Origin: Paragordius varius
Taxonomy: Eukaryota; Nematomorpha
NCBI GenBank assembly: GCA_964247055.1
Contig: OZ176050.1
Coordinates: forward strand, 8,990,001 to 9,054,000
DNA length: 64,000 bases
Direction of reading: 5' to 3'
Made by a program: the position numbers and the translations under genes. Below, piece by piece: positions 13,370 through 27,700 of this stretch; positions within the stretch are counted from its first letter, which is position 1, and every line of letters starts with the position of its first letter. The notes beneath the pieces are model-generated. The model worked only from the letters and a program-made list of their open reading frames with translations. It searched no databases and had not been told where the DNA came from.

Positions 13370-14140
13370 ATATATTAAAAATGAATATTTCAATTTTATA
13401 CCCAATAATTTTAAATGTTATTAACATATTTATTATAATCACTGACTTCTTTTCTCCCAAATATTATATTTATAACTTAAAAATTAATTGTGTCAGAATA
13501 TGCAATTTTTAAAAAAATTTCTATATTTTTTAATTAATTATACGTTGAAATCAAAATCGCATATATTTTTTCCATTTCGTGATAATTATTTTTGATGATA
13601 TTCATTTTTACATCATAATTTTACTTTTCCCCATACTCCATGTTGCCTAATAATTATATTTTAATCAAATATAATTACCAAAATGTTTTCTAAGTCATAC
13701 CCATTTAAAAATCGATACTATACTTTGTGTATGTATTAATATAGTAAATATAAATTTTATATGTACATGTTTGTTGATTTTTAATATTAATGCAATTCCC
13801 CATATATAAAACCGATTAAGTGACTCTGAATAGCCTCTTAATAGGTTATTAAGATTACGATTCTTTATTCCTTTTATTTTTGGGATATGTCATGATTAGA
13901 TCAAGTTGCATAACGCTGAAGTGGTATTCTAAGTTTTTACACCTATTCTAAATCTTGTTATTCATTTTCTCAATTGATGGTGTGTTAGGAAGTAATAGCT
14001 TGTGAATCGGTATAATACTAGAAGGGTGTGTAGTTGAATAAATATAGGCATGAGGATGTAAAGGATATAAAATGCACAAATAAAGGCTTGTGAGATGATT
14101 GAAAGGTTTTTAATGCTTATTGCTTTGGACCATATTTTTT
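13370..14140. other. CREB 3' flank, no gene seen
   Basis: This is AT-rich sequence with no convincing reading frame, repeat or RNA gene. It probably contains the CREB 3' UTR. Confidence 0.5.
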
Positions 14141-15077
14141 TAACCAGGTGTGGTCAAAAGTCTTTACCAGTTTTTTGGTAAAAAACATGTATCGAAAGGA
14201 AAACAATTATTTATTTTATTAAAAATATTGTCCATCAACTTTTAAACAATTTGCCCATATCTCTGGGAGCAAATAAAGATAATTCCAGAAAACTGACTGT
14301 TTTTTGCGGCAAACCATTCATTAAACCATTTGCCAATGTCTTCGAAATTATTGAAGTGCAGCGCGAGGGTGTACCCATTGATGCGAAGATCTATTGGTCA
14401 GATGGCGCCAGATCAAGAGAATGTGGATGCGAATTAATTTCTCATCGAGGCGTTTATGAGACGGAGCATTGTCATGTAGCAATATCACTTTGCCATGTCT
14501 TCTGGGTCATTTCGGTCGTTTTTCTATTACTGCATGATTTGAATTTATTATTTGTTGGCGATAGCGTTGTGAATTACCAATTTCAACGGGTTTACGAATT
14601 TCACAATACAATACCGCTGGTCCCACCATACACAAAGCATAGTCTTCTTGCCGAGGCGATTTGGCCTTGGTGTTTCTGGATCGGCTTGCCACGATTTTTT
14701 CCGCTAATCCACTTCTCATCACCCGTCCTAATTTTATAAAATAATTTCCTCTAGTGACGTTGAACCAGGCACAAGTCTGCGATTTTCGATTTGACAATCA
14801 TTCAAAATGTCTGGAACCCGTTTACCGAGTTTATTGGTCCCCATTGCTCGCAGCCGATTACTGGTTATGTGATATATGTAATGCTTCTGCCAGTTGTTAT
14901 TGTGTTTGAGTTGATTTTAAAATGACAACTTTTAAATTTTTGAAACCATGTTTCACGTTAATAAATGGAGCATGTTCACCATTTTTTACAAGTAGGACTT
15001 TCAACACCCTTTTACTTCTGATGAAATAAGAAAAAGCGGTGCGTGACACAAATGATCTTTAGGCACAAAATCGTTCA
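14141..15077 (-). mobile_element. Degenerate mariner-type transposase relic
   Basis: Minus-strand translation gives mariner transposase pieces scattered over three frames. In order they are a KW-x-KN block with a later FVYGG (mariner CVWWD region), an HDNAPSHK-like piece, then SLDLAPSD followed by FASM, and a C-terminal GKLFKS/WTIFL tail. These match the order of the mariner DD34D catalytic domain. Multiple stops and frameshifts make it inactive. The left end (taaccaggtgtggtcaaaag) could be a terminal repeat; I could not find its partner, and the right end seems to abut the next element. Open frames on the plus strand here are antisense shadows. Confidence 0.7.
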
Positions 15078-15087
15078 TTGCTAAATG

Positions 15088-16085
15088 GGTGGGGGGATAA
15101 AAAAATTTTTTGACTTGACTTGCATTTTTTCAAGTCATGTCTTGCTTTCATGTGATAAAAAAAATGTTACATTTACTTAAGTCAAGCAAGAAAACTTGAT
15201 TTGGAGGTGATAAAAACACATATGATCAAGTAAAACTTATAGATTTTTCATGTGTGGTGTAGGGCACACTTGATAGATTTTAAAATATGGATTAAATTAT
15301 TTTGGAAACTATTTATGTATATAGGCTTTATATATAATTAAAAAAACCTTTGTAAATCATATAAATTTTTTATGTGATAAATTTTGGCTTATTAACCTAT
15401 TCAAATTGGGTTTTTTTAAAAACCTTCTAATATTTAAGAACAATGCATATAAAAATGTGCTATTCCGTGAACCTGCAAAAAAATTTATTTCCTTAAATTT
15501 CTCAAAATTAATAATTAAACATTAACCTTATAAAATTTCAAATCTTAATTTAATAAACGCGAAAGGTTACTTCACTATTTATTAACTAATGTAAAGAATT
15601 TATTTCATCATAAATTTATTTCGAATGTAATGTTGATAAATTAAAAATAATATGTTATATTGTATAAACATCTTCCCATTATATTTGCAAATGGACTTCT
15701 AACAAAATGAGCAGTGTGAAATAATAGTTTTATAAGGGCGAATGGTTTCATCAACTTAAAAATCATCACCAGATTTAATATTTAGAAAAATCTATAATTT
15801 TAAATAAGATACGTACCAGTCAGTTTGAGAAACTTCATAAATGCATATTGTATTAATTGTTTATCTTTTTGATTTCATGAATTATGGCTGTAATGATCAA
15901 AATAATTTTCGTAAAATTCGAATTGGGTGGCAAAAAAATGTTACATTCATAAGCAAAAGACATGACTTAAGTGTTTTTTTTATCATCGATCTTCAAGTGT
16001 ACACTTGCTGCCTTAAGTAAACTTGCTCAACTTGGCACGCTTGACTTACAAGTCAAGTACGACTTTTTAATCATCCCATTCGATG
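15088..16085. mobile_element. Inverted-repeat (MITE/foldback-like) element, ~1 kb
   Basis: The two ends are inverted relatives. The left runs from a ggtggggggataaaaa start through repeated tgacttgact/caagtcatg motifs. The right end, read on the minus strand, starts gggatgattaaaaagt and carries the same motifs, including acatgactta and ttacttaa. About 120-150 bp on each side is recognisably inverted. The centre is AT-rich with no coding capacity. The superfamily is not assigned. Confidence 0.6.
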
Positions 16086-16412
16086 AAAATAAGACGCTAC
16101 CTTTTGGCAGACTCAAATTGTGTGTATTGTAGTTTAATGAGCAAAATGAGTTCTGTATCAAATTAATCGTCTGCGAAATTTTCGCTCACGCCTAATCATA
16201 AAAGACAATTATAAAATTATATAACGTAACTTCTGCCCACTCACATCAGCGGCTCATGCACCCTTTCAATGACAAATTGTCGCCTGAAAATTTTCATCCA
16301 TTATGATATCTAGGGTGGTATTTTGGTAAGACTTTTAAAGGTATAATATAAATGGATTCGCCTTATAGTATGTTTTTATTTCGATATATATATATTTAGA
16401 CGATAAGTAATC

Positions 16413-18367
16413 TATATATTTATAAAAATGGAAAGTGGTGGCTTTGTGATCTGTTTCCGGAAAACCGGTAGACCCATTCAAATCCAAATGTCAAAAAAAT
16501 ATAATCATTAATGAATGCCCCAACAATAGCTTCGCCCTTTTTTTGAATTAGGCTCCCAGTTCGGGCCCACCCCGTGTAAAAAAGGGTTTTTTTTGAAAAT
16601 AGACGTTTACAATTTCCGGAAAACGTGTTGGACCATTCGATTTCAAATATGATTTTTTTTACTTTTTTTTGATTGCGCCGAACATAGTCGGATTGCTTTT
16701 TTATTTTAGGCCCTCTTTTTAGCCGCTCCCCCCGGAAAACGCTATTTTTTTTCAAAAAAAACTAACTCCACAAAAATAATTTTTTAAATCTATTTTTTGC
16801 CCAATGTATGAGACCGTAAAAATTCAATGAGGATTCCAGGTACTCCCTATTAAAAGGCAAAAATTTTAATGCGTTTTTTTTATTGGCTGCTGGGTAAGGA
16901 GACCCGCTAAAAACTGACCCGTCATATTGAAATAGCGTGCCTCTGGGGCTAAATGTTAGAAAACATATCAGGCCATAAGAGTTCAGTAGATGCTTAAAAT
17001 ATTATCGGTAACAAGGCAAAAAACTAGCGTTAATTATGCCCTTCACGACCTAAAAAATGCGCCATCACAGAATGATTTTTTAGTTTTGTGACAATTTTTC
17101 CAAAAACTAAGGAGAGCATATGGAATCAATCATGATTCCAGGTATTTTCGTAAAAAGACAAAAATTTTAATGCGCTTTTTTGTATCAGTTTCTGGGTAGG
17201 GAGCTACCCGCTAAAACTGCGCCACCATACCAAAATTGTTTTGATTAGGCGTTAATTTTCAGAAAACTCATCAGGCCACACAATGTTAATAAGGGCCTGA
17301 AATATTACCCGTAAAAAGGAAAAAATTTAAGGCGAGCGGGTTTTTAAATTGGCCGTTAATTAGGCCCTTTATGCTCTAAAAAATGCGCTATCATTGAATT
17401 ATTATTTGGTTTGGAAGCCCTTCTTCCATAAATTAAGAACATAAGGAATGAGTGATGATTCCGCTATTCCCCCATAAAGGGAAAATTTTTTATTCCCTCT
17501 TTTTTATATTGGCCTCGGGGTAGGGAGCTAACGACCTACAACTGCACCATTATATCGATACAGCATGACTTTGGAGGCAAATTTTATATAACTTATCAGG
17601 CCATATGAGATAAATAAGGGCCTGAAATATTACCCGTAAAAAGGCAAATATTTAAGTAGAGAGGTTACCCCTTCATTGGCCTTGCTCTGAAAAATGCGCC
17701 ACAATAAATGACTTTTTGGTTTTGATGCAATTTTTCGAAAATCCAACGAGAGCATATGGAATCAATCATGATTCCATGTATTACCCGAATTAAAAAAATT
17801 TTGATCGAGCGTTTTTTGTTTCGCCCCTGGTTAGGGGGCTACCCGCATAAAACTGCGTCACTATATCGATACAGCATGACTTTGGAGGCAAATTTCAGAA
17901 AACCTGTTTGATAATTCCAAATATTACCCATATAAAGGCAAAAAATTTTCCCAACGCTTTTTATACCTTCCCTTGGGTAGGGAGCTACCCGCCCCACTAT
18001 ATAGAAATTGCGTTGTTTTATAATTTAAAAAAATTATGAAGCCATATGAGCTAATTATATTACCCGTATCTATGTAAAAAAGGTAAGGCGTCTTTTATTA
18101 GCCGTTGGGGCCTTTATGCCCTAAAAATATGCCATCATATAACGATTATTTAGTGATGAAATATTTTTTCGAATAACCCATGAGACGATGGTATTAAAGA
18201 TGATGCCAAATTTTTGCTCCATAAAGGCAAAGAATTTAACTCAGCGCTTTTGATAGATAAGTGTATGGTTAGGGTTTTACCGGTTTAAAACTGAGACGCC
18301 ATACAAAAATGGCGTGATTTTGGAGCTAATTTTCAAAAACTAAAGAAGCCATACGAGTTCAATTAAA
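16413..18367 (+). repeat. Left arm of a 2-kb inverted repeat with ~315-bp tandem units
   Basis: The outer ~400 bp (16413-16830) is non-tandem. It is followed by about six diverged copies of a ~300-330-bp unit, recognisable by anchors near 16965, 17265, 17595, 17897, 18030 and 18340 (a tcaggccatatgag-like sequence). Each unit repeats motifs such as a gggtagggagctacccgc block and an atgcgccatca block. One unit boundary is shortened (17897 to 18030). The whole array is the reverse complement of 46893-48990. Open frames within it are incidental. Confidence 0.85.
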
Positions 18368-21300
18368 CACATTTCTGGGGAATTTGTAAAATATCATTCT
18401 TTCCTTTAAAAACGGACCACAAATGATTTACTTTTTCTATCCTTTGATCCCAGCTGTGTGAACACAATTTTAAAATAATTTAACCATAATTTAGTAAAAC
18501 GAAAATCTTTTATCCAATGATAGTTGAATATTAACTTTAATAAGGGAGAGTTTAAATATGGTCAATTTCAAGTAAACAATATTTAAGCCTCTGCAAAAAC
18601 CCGTAAAAGAATAATTAAAGATATTCTTTTTATTAAATATGTTTAATATTATATTTTTTATCTCCATTCCCTCTATTTATTGCAAATGTATTATATTATC
18701 AAATCTAATTAAATATGGAAACTGACCGTTGCATTGGCATTAAATGTGCCTAGTTGAAAGTTGAATATATATATCAATAATCACATATAACAATGAGACT
18801 AGCACAACCGTATTTTACCCCTAATTTATTTGATGTACATCTCTAATGGTTAGGATTTCTCTCTTTGGTCTTTCTTTGATTCTTATAACTTGGCTATTTT
18901 TTAATCGATTTTTCCCTGTACATCCCGTCCCACAATGATTGATAAGTATTCTCATCAGAGTCGGCTCTAGCATGGCCTGAGTTTTCATTAGTGTTTTAGA
19001 GGTTGCGCCTGACAGGCATGAGTGGAAAATTGTAAAATATAAATCATAGTAATTTATGCGATATACACAAATACCTCTTTCTGAAAGTTTATTCGTAAAT
19101 AAAATATAGCAGTGACATTCAAACCGCTGTCGACGGGCCGTATGCGGCCCTAGAAGTGCTTTTTATGGCACTGAATCCTTCATTTAATTGTTGGTGTACT
19201 TATTTAGTCATTAATATCTGCTTACCAGTCAAACATCTGTGCAATCATTATCGGTATTTTATGGTGCGTTGCCCTTGAGATAAGAAAATTATTCTATGCG
19301 GCCCTTCAAATATTTTTTTAGAGTTTTGCTGTTTAAGAGAATACCATATAGGGAAACATTCAAAAGTAAACTACCAACTCACACAAAGCCATTTCATTTG
19401 TTAGGTCCAGCATCATCTTTAAATTTTTGTAAAGAGTCTATGGACATAGGAAATTCAGCTTTGATGAAAGAGTCCACTTTTTCATAGATGAAAAAGATTT
19501 TCCGGGATTAAATATGATAGGGATTATGTGGTGGTATGTATAATCTTCATGGGTACCTATAAATAGGTATTTTTTGGAATTTTCAAAAGAGTTAGTAAGG
19601 AAAATTGTATTGTTCAGATATAAGAGGGATACGAATACGCCAGCAATTTTTATATAGTACATTTAAGTCCCACATGTTTAAACATATCATAAGAATCGAA
19701 AGAGCGCAATCGGCATAATCCTTTCTAATAATCTATATTTAAATATTGGGATGATTACGTCAGCTAATTAGTTTAAAGCTTAAGAGTGGGTCATTGTGAG
19801 TGAATATTTTATTTAACACAATGAGCGAAAGATTTAACTTTACCGAGAAGATAAGAAAAAATAGACTCGTAAGCTGAAAAATAGTATTATAATTTTCATA
19901 ATTTTTCTATCAGCACATTTGAAAATACTTATTTAAAACTAATGATCTTTTGGGGTAGTTTTATATTCCTGAGCGATTTGAAATTTTATTTATTATCTTA
20001 TAAGTATTCAGGGTAATATTACCGAATGTGAAAATATGCTTTCTTTAGCCTTTTAGACGCATTATAAATTTATTTAAAAAATGTAAAATTGAAAAAAAAT
20101 CCTCATTCCCATTTTTGGCCGCCATTTTTTTTCAAATTTTTTTAAATCGCTAACGCAACGGCAAATAAATGTATATTATGGTCAAAAATGCAAATATTAT
20201 AATTTTAAAAAGCTTTCAGGCTGCAATTTAACAGCAAAAAATTGATGTATTTTGATTATAATATCAGCTGTTCGTTTCGATAATGTTTTGAAGCTGTCCC
20301 AATTTCAGACTCTAGAAACCACCAAACTGTAAAAATTATAAGCTTTTTATTTAATGGTTTTAACTAAAATAACTTTCAAAACAGCTGTTGATTTACAAAA
20401 TGAAATTCTGGGATGTAAAACTACCCCAATATATAAACTAGGACAAAAAAGTGAAAAGGTTATAGTGTGAATGATGTGCATTTATTCAAATTATTAAAAT
20501 ATAAATTTTATAAATCCTAAACTCAAATTCTTACCGCCAAATTTATATTTAAAAATTTATTTATGCTGCTAAAAACTTAAAATCGGTTTATTTTGATTGG
20601 GGTGCTATATTTTAGAACTTATAATCTGTAAAGATTTATAATATATATGATAGTCATGTTTAAGCAATTGCAACTTTTAAAAAATATTTACAAGTCTAAA
20701 GCTCGATGATAATATAAAAAACAGGATTGAAACCTAATTTTTAACTCAGAGTCATAAGTTTTTCGAAGAGCCGGAAATGGTTAACGGTTTTATACCGCTG
20801 TTCATAAAATTTTTTTTTGATAAAATGCTGACTTATACCATGTTTTAGGTTAATTAAATTCATAAAAAAGGAGTCGATAATTTTTTCAGTTTATGCTATT
20901 ATTCTGTTGCGATATGGTTAAAATTTTTTCATTATTATCATAAAACAACAAACAAAACATTTTTTTCAGCACATTTTTCTTCAAAATTATTTTGTAAATC
21001 TATTTTATTATTATTAAACCGGTCCCAGAACCAACATATTGGTTGCCCTATAAAGACACTTTTTTAAGTTAATAGTTTGAAACCCATCCTCTACCACAGA
21101 AAAATTGGCAAACATTTTTTTATCTTTTTTAGGATTGATTGTTTTAGTTTAATTCATGTACGATATCATTTTATCAATTGAGTGCATTTTTGAATTATTT
21201 TAATAATTTATTTTTTATTTAAGAATGACTCTATATATATATAGTTTTGTCTTAAAATCAAAATTAGCAAAATTATTATAAACCCTAAATTTATTCGAAT

Positions 21301-21780
21301 TCCATAGTGCTATAATTAAAATATATCTATCTAAGTGCAATAAAAATGTGATATAAATGTGTTTGTATATAGTTTTAAAAATCATTTAAAAATATATTGA
21401 GTGTAATTGTGTGTTAAATCCCTGGCAAAATAGTGTATTATTGTGTATATATATAATAAATTATGATTAATTGTATTTTCCAATCTGATTGATATCCCCT
21501 TTGTCACCGACATATGTGTGTGTTTTGATTAGCTTTTCATATTTCACTGGAATATAAAAGGGATTAGATAGGTGTGAACATTCACTCGGTTTGCCTGAAT
21601 ACAAAAAATATAAAATAATATTTTTAATGATAAATATTTGAAAAATTATGCTTAAATAATATTAATATTGACAGCTAAATATTATATTTTAGCAGGTCGG
21701 TCAACGATTGTATATTCAAGTACTAAGCCTATATAAGATTTACACTTTGCAATCCTATTGTATCAAAAGTATTAAACAAA
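18368..21780. other. Gene-poor stretch
   Basis: No supportable gene is seen. GC-rich gggccgtatgcggccc and atgcggcccttcaa patches at about 19130-19150 and 19297-19310 resemble hAT ends, but no paired terminus could be matched. The 3' UTR of the choline dehydrogenase fusion may extend into the right part. Confidence 0.45.
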
Positions 21781-24700
21781 TCACAATATTTCTATTAATT
21801 TTGATCGTTCGTCTAACCAAAATTTTATAAAATAAATGAATAATATGAAAAAAACAAACAAACCCAGAATTATATCAGCGGCTTTTTCAGCAATCATGAT
21901 AACAGGGGCATTTAAATTTCCACTCGGTATTGAAGGCATGATGGATGCATCGACAATGCGCAAATTTTTACAACCATATACATTCAAATCGGAATCAACA
22001 ACTGGCGGAGTAATATTAGCTAAAAATAATCATATATATAAAGATATTTAAGTTAAATTCACCATAATGTCCACCATTAAAGGATTGCACAATTTAATAT
22101 AACCTATTTTTAAAAATAATTAGAACCAAAATGTTTTAATTAATTCAATAATCAGCTTATAATATTGATTTCTAGTTTGTGGAAAGGTAAAATTAGACCA
22201 TTACAAAACTAGGACTATTAAAAAATAGGAATAATGCACAATAATGAGCCCATTAGTTTATAGGCAATGTTGATTATAAAAAGCTCATTATGAGTGGGGT
22301 CATTTTATGCGTGATCGCTGTAGTTTTTTAATACAATACATATATGTATGTATATATTAACTTAATTCCCCAGTTATTGATAAAACATTTTGGGGCGATA
22401 AACTTCCCATTCTACAGGTACCGCATGGATGATAAGCGCTGTCACACTTATCCATAATAGTCTTGATTAAGCTTTGTGATTTGTTTACATCGACGAAACC
22501 TACAAAAACATAAATAATACATATACAATAGTACTTTTTTACATCGTAAACTATAATTTTTGGAGTATTAATATTTTAATTATAAAGTTAATTTAAAAAA
22601 AGAGTTTTTATCAAAACATTATTGAGCGATTTTAAAAATTTAGGCAAAATATTTGTTATTTCAATGAATTTTTTTACGTATTAAATTAAAAATTTTAAAA
22701 TTGTTAATGTTGGGATTATAATTCAGCTATAAACAATTATTGTCAAACATATTAAATTAATAATAAAAATCAAAGTAACATTATTTTCAATATGCATATA
22801 TATTATATGGAGTATAGCATAAATAATGCTTCCAGAATAACGCCATAAACTACTAACTAAATATACAATTAAACTCGTCAGATTCTTATCAGTTGCTTAA
22901 GCTTCAAATTAAAATTTACCGTGATCTTTCTGAGTTAAAAAAAACTACTTGGTAAGTCCCGTAATTAAAGATATTCCAGCTAACACTATATAAAGGTAAA
23001 TGATTATTTATAAATTTCAAAAAATATTATAATAATGTTAATATAGGCCTTTTCTAAATTATTAACTAATTTTTGCCCAATCACTTTTTTTGCTCAAAAA
23101 TACGAAAAAACAAAAATAGTAAACCCTTGTCATTATAAAAAGCTTTGTGTTGCGAACCAGGACAAATTTCTTTAGCCCCATATTCTTTTGCAAGGGCGCT
23201 TTGTCTAAATATGAGCCTTGATGATTCGATTGCAGCGACGGCTTCATTTATATCCTTTTGCGTTGTGAAGTACCTGGGATCAATCTTGGGATGACAAAAT
23301 GGATTGGTTGATTGTAATGCAAGATAGCCCCTGGATGTTGGTCTCATTGAACCAGCATGAAGCTAGTTATTTTAGTTTAAATTTAATTAATAAGGTTAAT
23401 TTTTTCGGGTATATTTTGTATTAATATAAGATTGATGTTAGGGAAAGAAAATTATAAATTACAAATATGGTGAAAATATTATAAAAACCGAATCTAAATG
23501 TTATGTGCGGAAAAAATTATCTATAATAAGGGGGAACAAAAATCTGGTAAAAAGCATTTAAAACATTTTTTATGGTCCAAAATAAAAGAGATATATAACT
23601 ATGGGAAAATTTTCTCAGCAAATAATTGCGGTAATATATTGTACCGTATATCATGTAATATTAATTGGGTCATAAGGATAATTAATTAATGATTACATAG
23701 TGTATATATATAAACTATAATGAATTGATTCAAGTTTACTTGAAATGCATGAAAAGATGCTTCTTTACGTCCATGATCCTCCACCAAGCCAGCCAAAAAA
23801 TGAAATTGAATATTCGGTTGAATAGTATCCCAAACCATGTCAGTTAATAAAGTATTCAAACTGTTTTCATCTATGGCTGCGTTATGCAACATTTTATTCC
23901 TTTGAAATTGAGATATTTGGTCCGTAACGAATTGTGGCGTCTGATCTGGCCAACGAACAAATCCCCCCGACTCTAAATGTGAAGTTGCTCCCAAACCCTG
24001 TAAAGCGCAAGCATATACGGTAAAATAAACCTTTTTTGTGAAAAACATGCGACTATATCAAAAAAGTTTGTTCATCAACATAATAGCAAAACTTCAATAA
24101 AGAAAATCATAAATAATTCGTTTTGTGCGGGGAAAAAAATAAAAAACACAAACAGTAAAGATCATTTTTTTAACAAAATTTCGCCCTCAAATAGAGGTTA
24201 AACTGGAATATAAAACTTATTAAAAATTGTATAGATTAACCTTTTGGTTTAGAAACCATTGAGCACCAATCTTAATCATATTAAGTGGATAGGCCCATGT
24301 GGCTGAATATAATGTTATAGGTTTCTTACAAGTCATTTGGACATACATCTCTAAATGGTCCATCAAATTTTGACCAACACCAGGGGAATGTATCAAAGGT
24401 GTCACACCTACTGAATCCAAATGATCAGCATTTCCTAATTGTAACAATGTGTATTAATTTATAAATTTTTAAGTAAAAAAAGGCGAGACAATGCATGCTT
24501 TGTATAACTAACAGAAAGATTTTAAAAAGCAAATCGCAATATAATGAACCAGACTGAACTTAAAACGCAAAACTACAACATAAATTTTACACAATTAGCC
24601 GAAAATTCGATGCTTGAACATACATTTATATATATCAATTACTGAAACAATCTGGCTTAAGATAAAAAAATCAAATAAGTAATGGATACAAAGCAAAGTG

Positions 24701-27700
24701 AATATAGGTAAAATAGCTTGACAAAATTGTAAATATACTTGTACTTGGCTTAAGTGAATAAATTGATCTATTTTAGATAATCTTTATTAGAATTAAAGTA
24801 AAAAAATTTAACAATAAAAAAAATATATGACTTTGATGAAAAAATCCAATTTACCTATTCCCGAAAGCATTAATAATTGGGGCGAATTAATTGCTCCACC
24901 GGATAAAATAACTTCGCCACGACACTTTATATCAGTGCAGGTATGACTCCAATTTTTAGTGGTTTCTATAAAATTATAGTTATGTAATTATAAATCAGCA
25001 ATAATTATGAATGTTAGGAACACGGTATAAATACAAGTTGAAAATAAGATAAAATCCTTCTCAAGGAATTATTTAGAATACATTTAGCTAGAAATAACTC
25101 TAAAGAATAGCACAAAGATGTGTGTAACACATATTATAGTAAACTTTAAGCAAGCGATCTAAAAATACCGTTTATATTTATGAAAAGGAGATTAACAATT
25201 ACAAAACAAAAACTACAGTGTAATTTAAACAATATTATTCTAAAGGTTATAAAGGAAAAAAATAACCTGATGAAAATGTATCCATGAAGCTTGTATTATC
25301 TTTGATGGTACAAACTTGAACTCCTATAGTTTGGTAGGGACTGTCATGTTTTTTCTCACATATATCAACTGTGGTGTTTATTGATTGTTTGCCTCCCATT
25401 TTTTCAATCAAAACTTTGGTAACTAAAGTATTGCTTAACACATGTAAATTTTCACGTTCCAGGGCTGGTCTCAAATACGCTTTTGATGCACTCCAACGAA
25501 TCCCCTATTTTGCCAATAGATATATGATATGACTCTTATTGAACATTATCAAAACGAATATTATAAGAAACACGTAGAAAAACAATTTATGCTAACAAAT
25601 GAGAATCTTTCAAAGTGTTACAAAACAAATAAGTGTAGCTTAACTTTATAGCCAAAATTATTTGTAAAAAGCGTTTCCAAGATATTTTAATAGTGTGGCG
25701 AATGAAATAAATTTATAATATTTTGGATCAATTTTATGTACGTTGTGGATAGTTAAATCCATAGGTCCAACACCTTCCTGTTGAAAGCCATTCATATCAG
25801 GTGTGTAAGGAAAGCCAGCTTCTAAGCCAGCATCAATAAATGCTTGATAAAGGGGATTCGCCATCGCACAACGTGATACATGGAGTGGGCCTTTGTCTGC
25901 CAAAATATTTAAACGGAAAAAAAAATTTTAATGTCATATCAATACCAATTTATTTACAAATTAAAATATTTATTAGATATATAAAAATGAATAACATACA
26001 AAATTAAGCAGTTTATTAAAATTTATTTTGTATTAAAATCCTAGTAATAAAAATTAAGAATAAAACAGAATCCATGAATATAAAAATTATAGTGGTTAAA
26101 AGTTATTATCACTATTAAATTATAACTAAGCACTTCTAGAACGAACTTTTATACATATTATTTAAAAACCATTCAAACCACAAAATAATCTAATAAGTAA
26201 ATTTAATTTTCCCTTACATATGATATTTGATCTAAATTTATGAATATGCCCCCAAAAATAAACTTCATCTTACCACCAATGTAATCATTAGCCGGTAACA
26301 TGTCATGCGTTTCAGCCCTCCTGAAATAGGGTAAACAATGAAGATAATCCCATTGCTGGGAACAACCATATAGAGTGGCCCATCGATTGTAATCTAGCGC
26401 ATGACCTCTTATATAAACCATGGCATTAAGAGATGATGATCCACCCCAAACTCTACCTCGTGGCCAATACATGCGTCGACCTCCTTTTTCACCCAAGCTA
26501 GGTATTTTGTTTTGATGTGCAAAACTATTTATTTTTATTGCAGAATGTGTATTAATAAGAGTAAATTATATTAAATTTTCAACTTTTATTGAAAATTCTT
26601 TAAAAATCAATTTTTTATTTAATACACGCATTAAAAGCTTTTATTTTTATAATATATTATAATAATTTGAAAATGCGCAATTCTAACAAATTTGCCATCC
26701 TACTTTTCTTATTGTTATACGGGTCAACTAGCGAAAGATTGTCTTCTCGTACCCATTGGGTATAACTTCAGTATGATAAGATTAAAAAGAGGACAAATTA
26801 AAAGAGCGGGTATTATATCTACGTACATTTATGTTAGCTTATTATTAATGATTAATTTGCAACACAGTAGTCTATGGGTTAAAACAAAAAATATTCAAAT
26901 TAAACAAATCGTTCCAATCTTACAACATTAATTTTTTTAATTAATTATAGATAAAATTTGTTTTATAACACATGATACTGTATCACCAATTGGCCAACAA
27001 TAATGTGATAAGGCCAGCATAAATGTGCCAAATTTTAAGTCAGAAATGTAATTTTCTATCGGAATATTTGGATAAAGATAAAATTTGGGGGTCACATTGC
27101 ATATGGGGAAAATAAGCTCGAAAAATTGATTTTAGCTGTTTTGTCCAAATTCAAAAACACCCTAAACCAATAGATATTATCAAAATCATTTATCACATCA
27201 TTCATTTGTATGAGGATTGGCCATTAAATGAAGGTACACCCGTTTTTTCTAGTCTTTTCTTGATCTGGCTAATTCTAGATTTAAATTAAGCGATTCAGGT
27301 CTTTCGTTATTGTGTTGAGCCATAAAATGTATAAATTAAAAGCGTGTGTTTCAATAAGATTCGACATTTATAAAAAAACGCGTAAAATGCAAAAATATAT
27401 TTTTTTTGACACAAATACAAAATTTCAATTTTCACAATTTGTAAAAATTAGGGTATTATAATTGAAAATTTAGCTAAAGCATCAGTGTCTAAATACGCTT
27501 AGTTTTTGTATTAAAAACGTTTGGTTGGGATGGGAAAAAAATATAGATTTTCAGTTAAAGAACATTACAAAAATTTTTAATATTTAAGGCGCATATTTAC
27601 ATTCAAAGTAAAATTTTTGTGGAATTCCGCTATATGTAAATTAAAAACGTTTTATTGAATTTCTCCATCGGTAAGAAATATAAAAATTATAGTACTAAAA

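Noticed and set aside
14251-14739. 162-codon plus-strand open frame
   Set aside because: It is antisense to the mariner transposase relic, whose motifs read on the minus strand.
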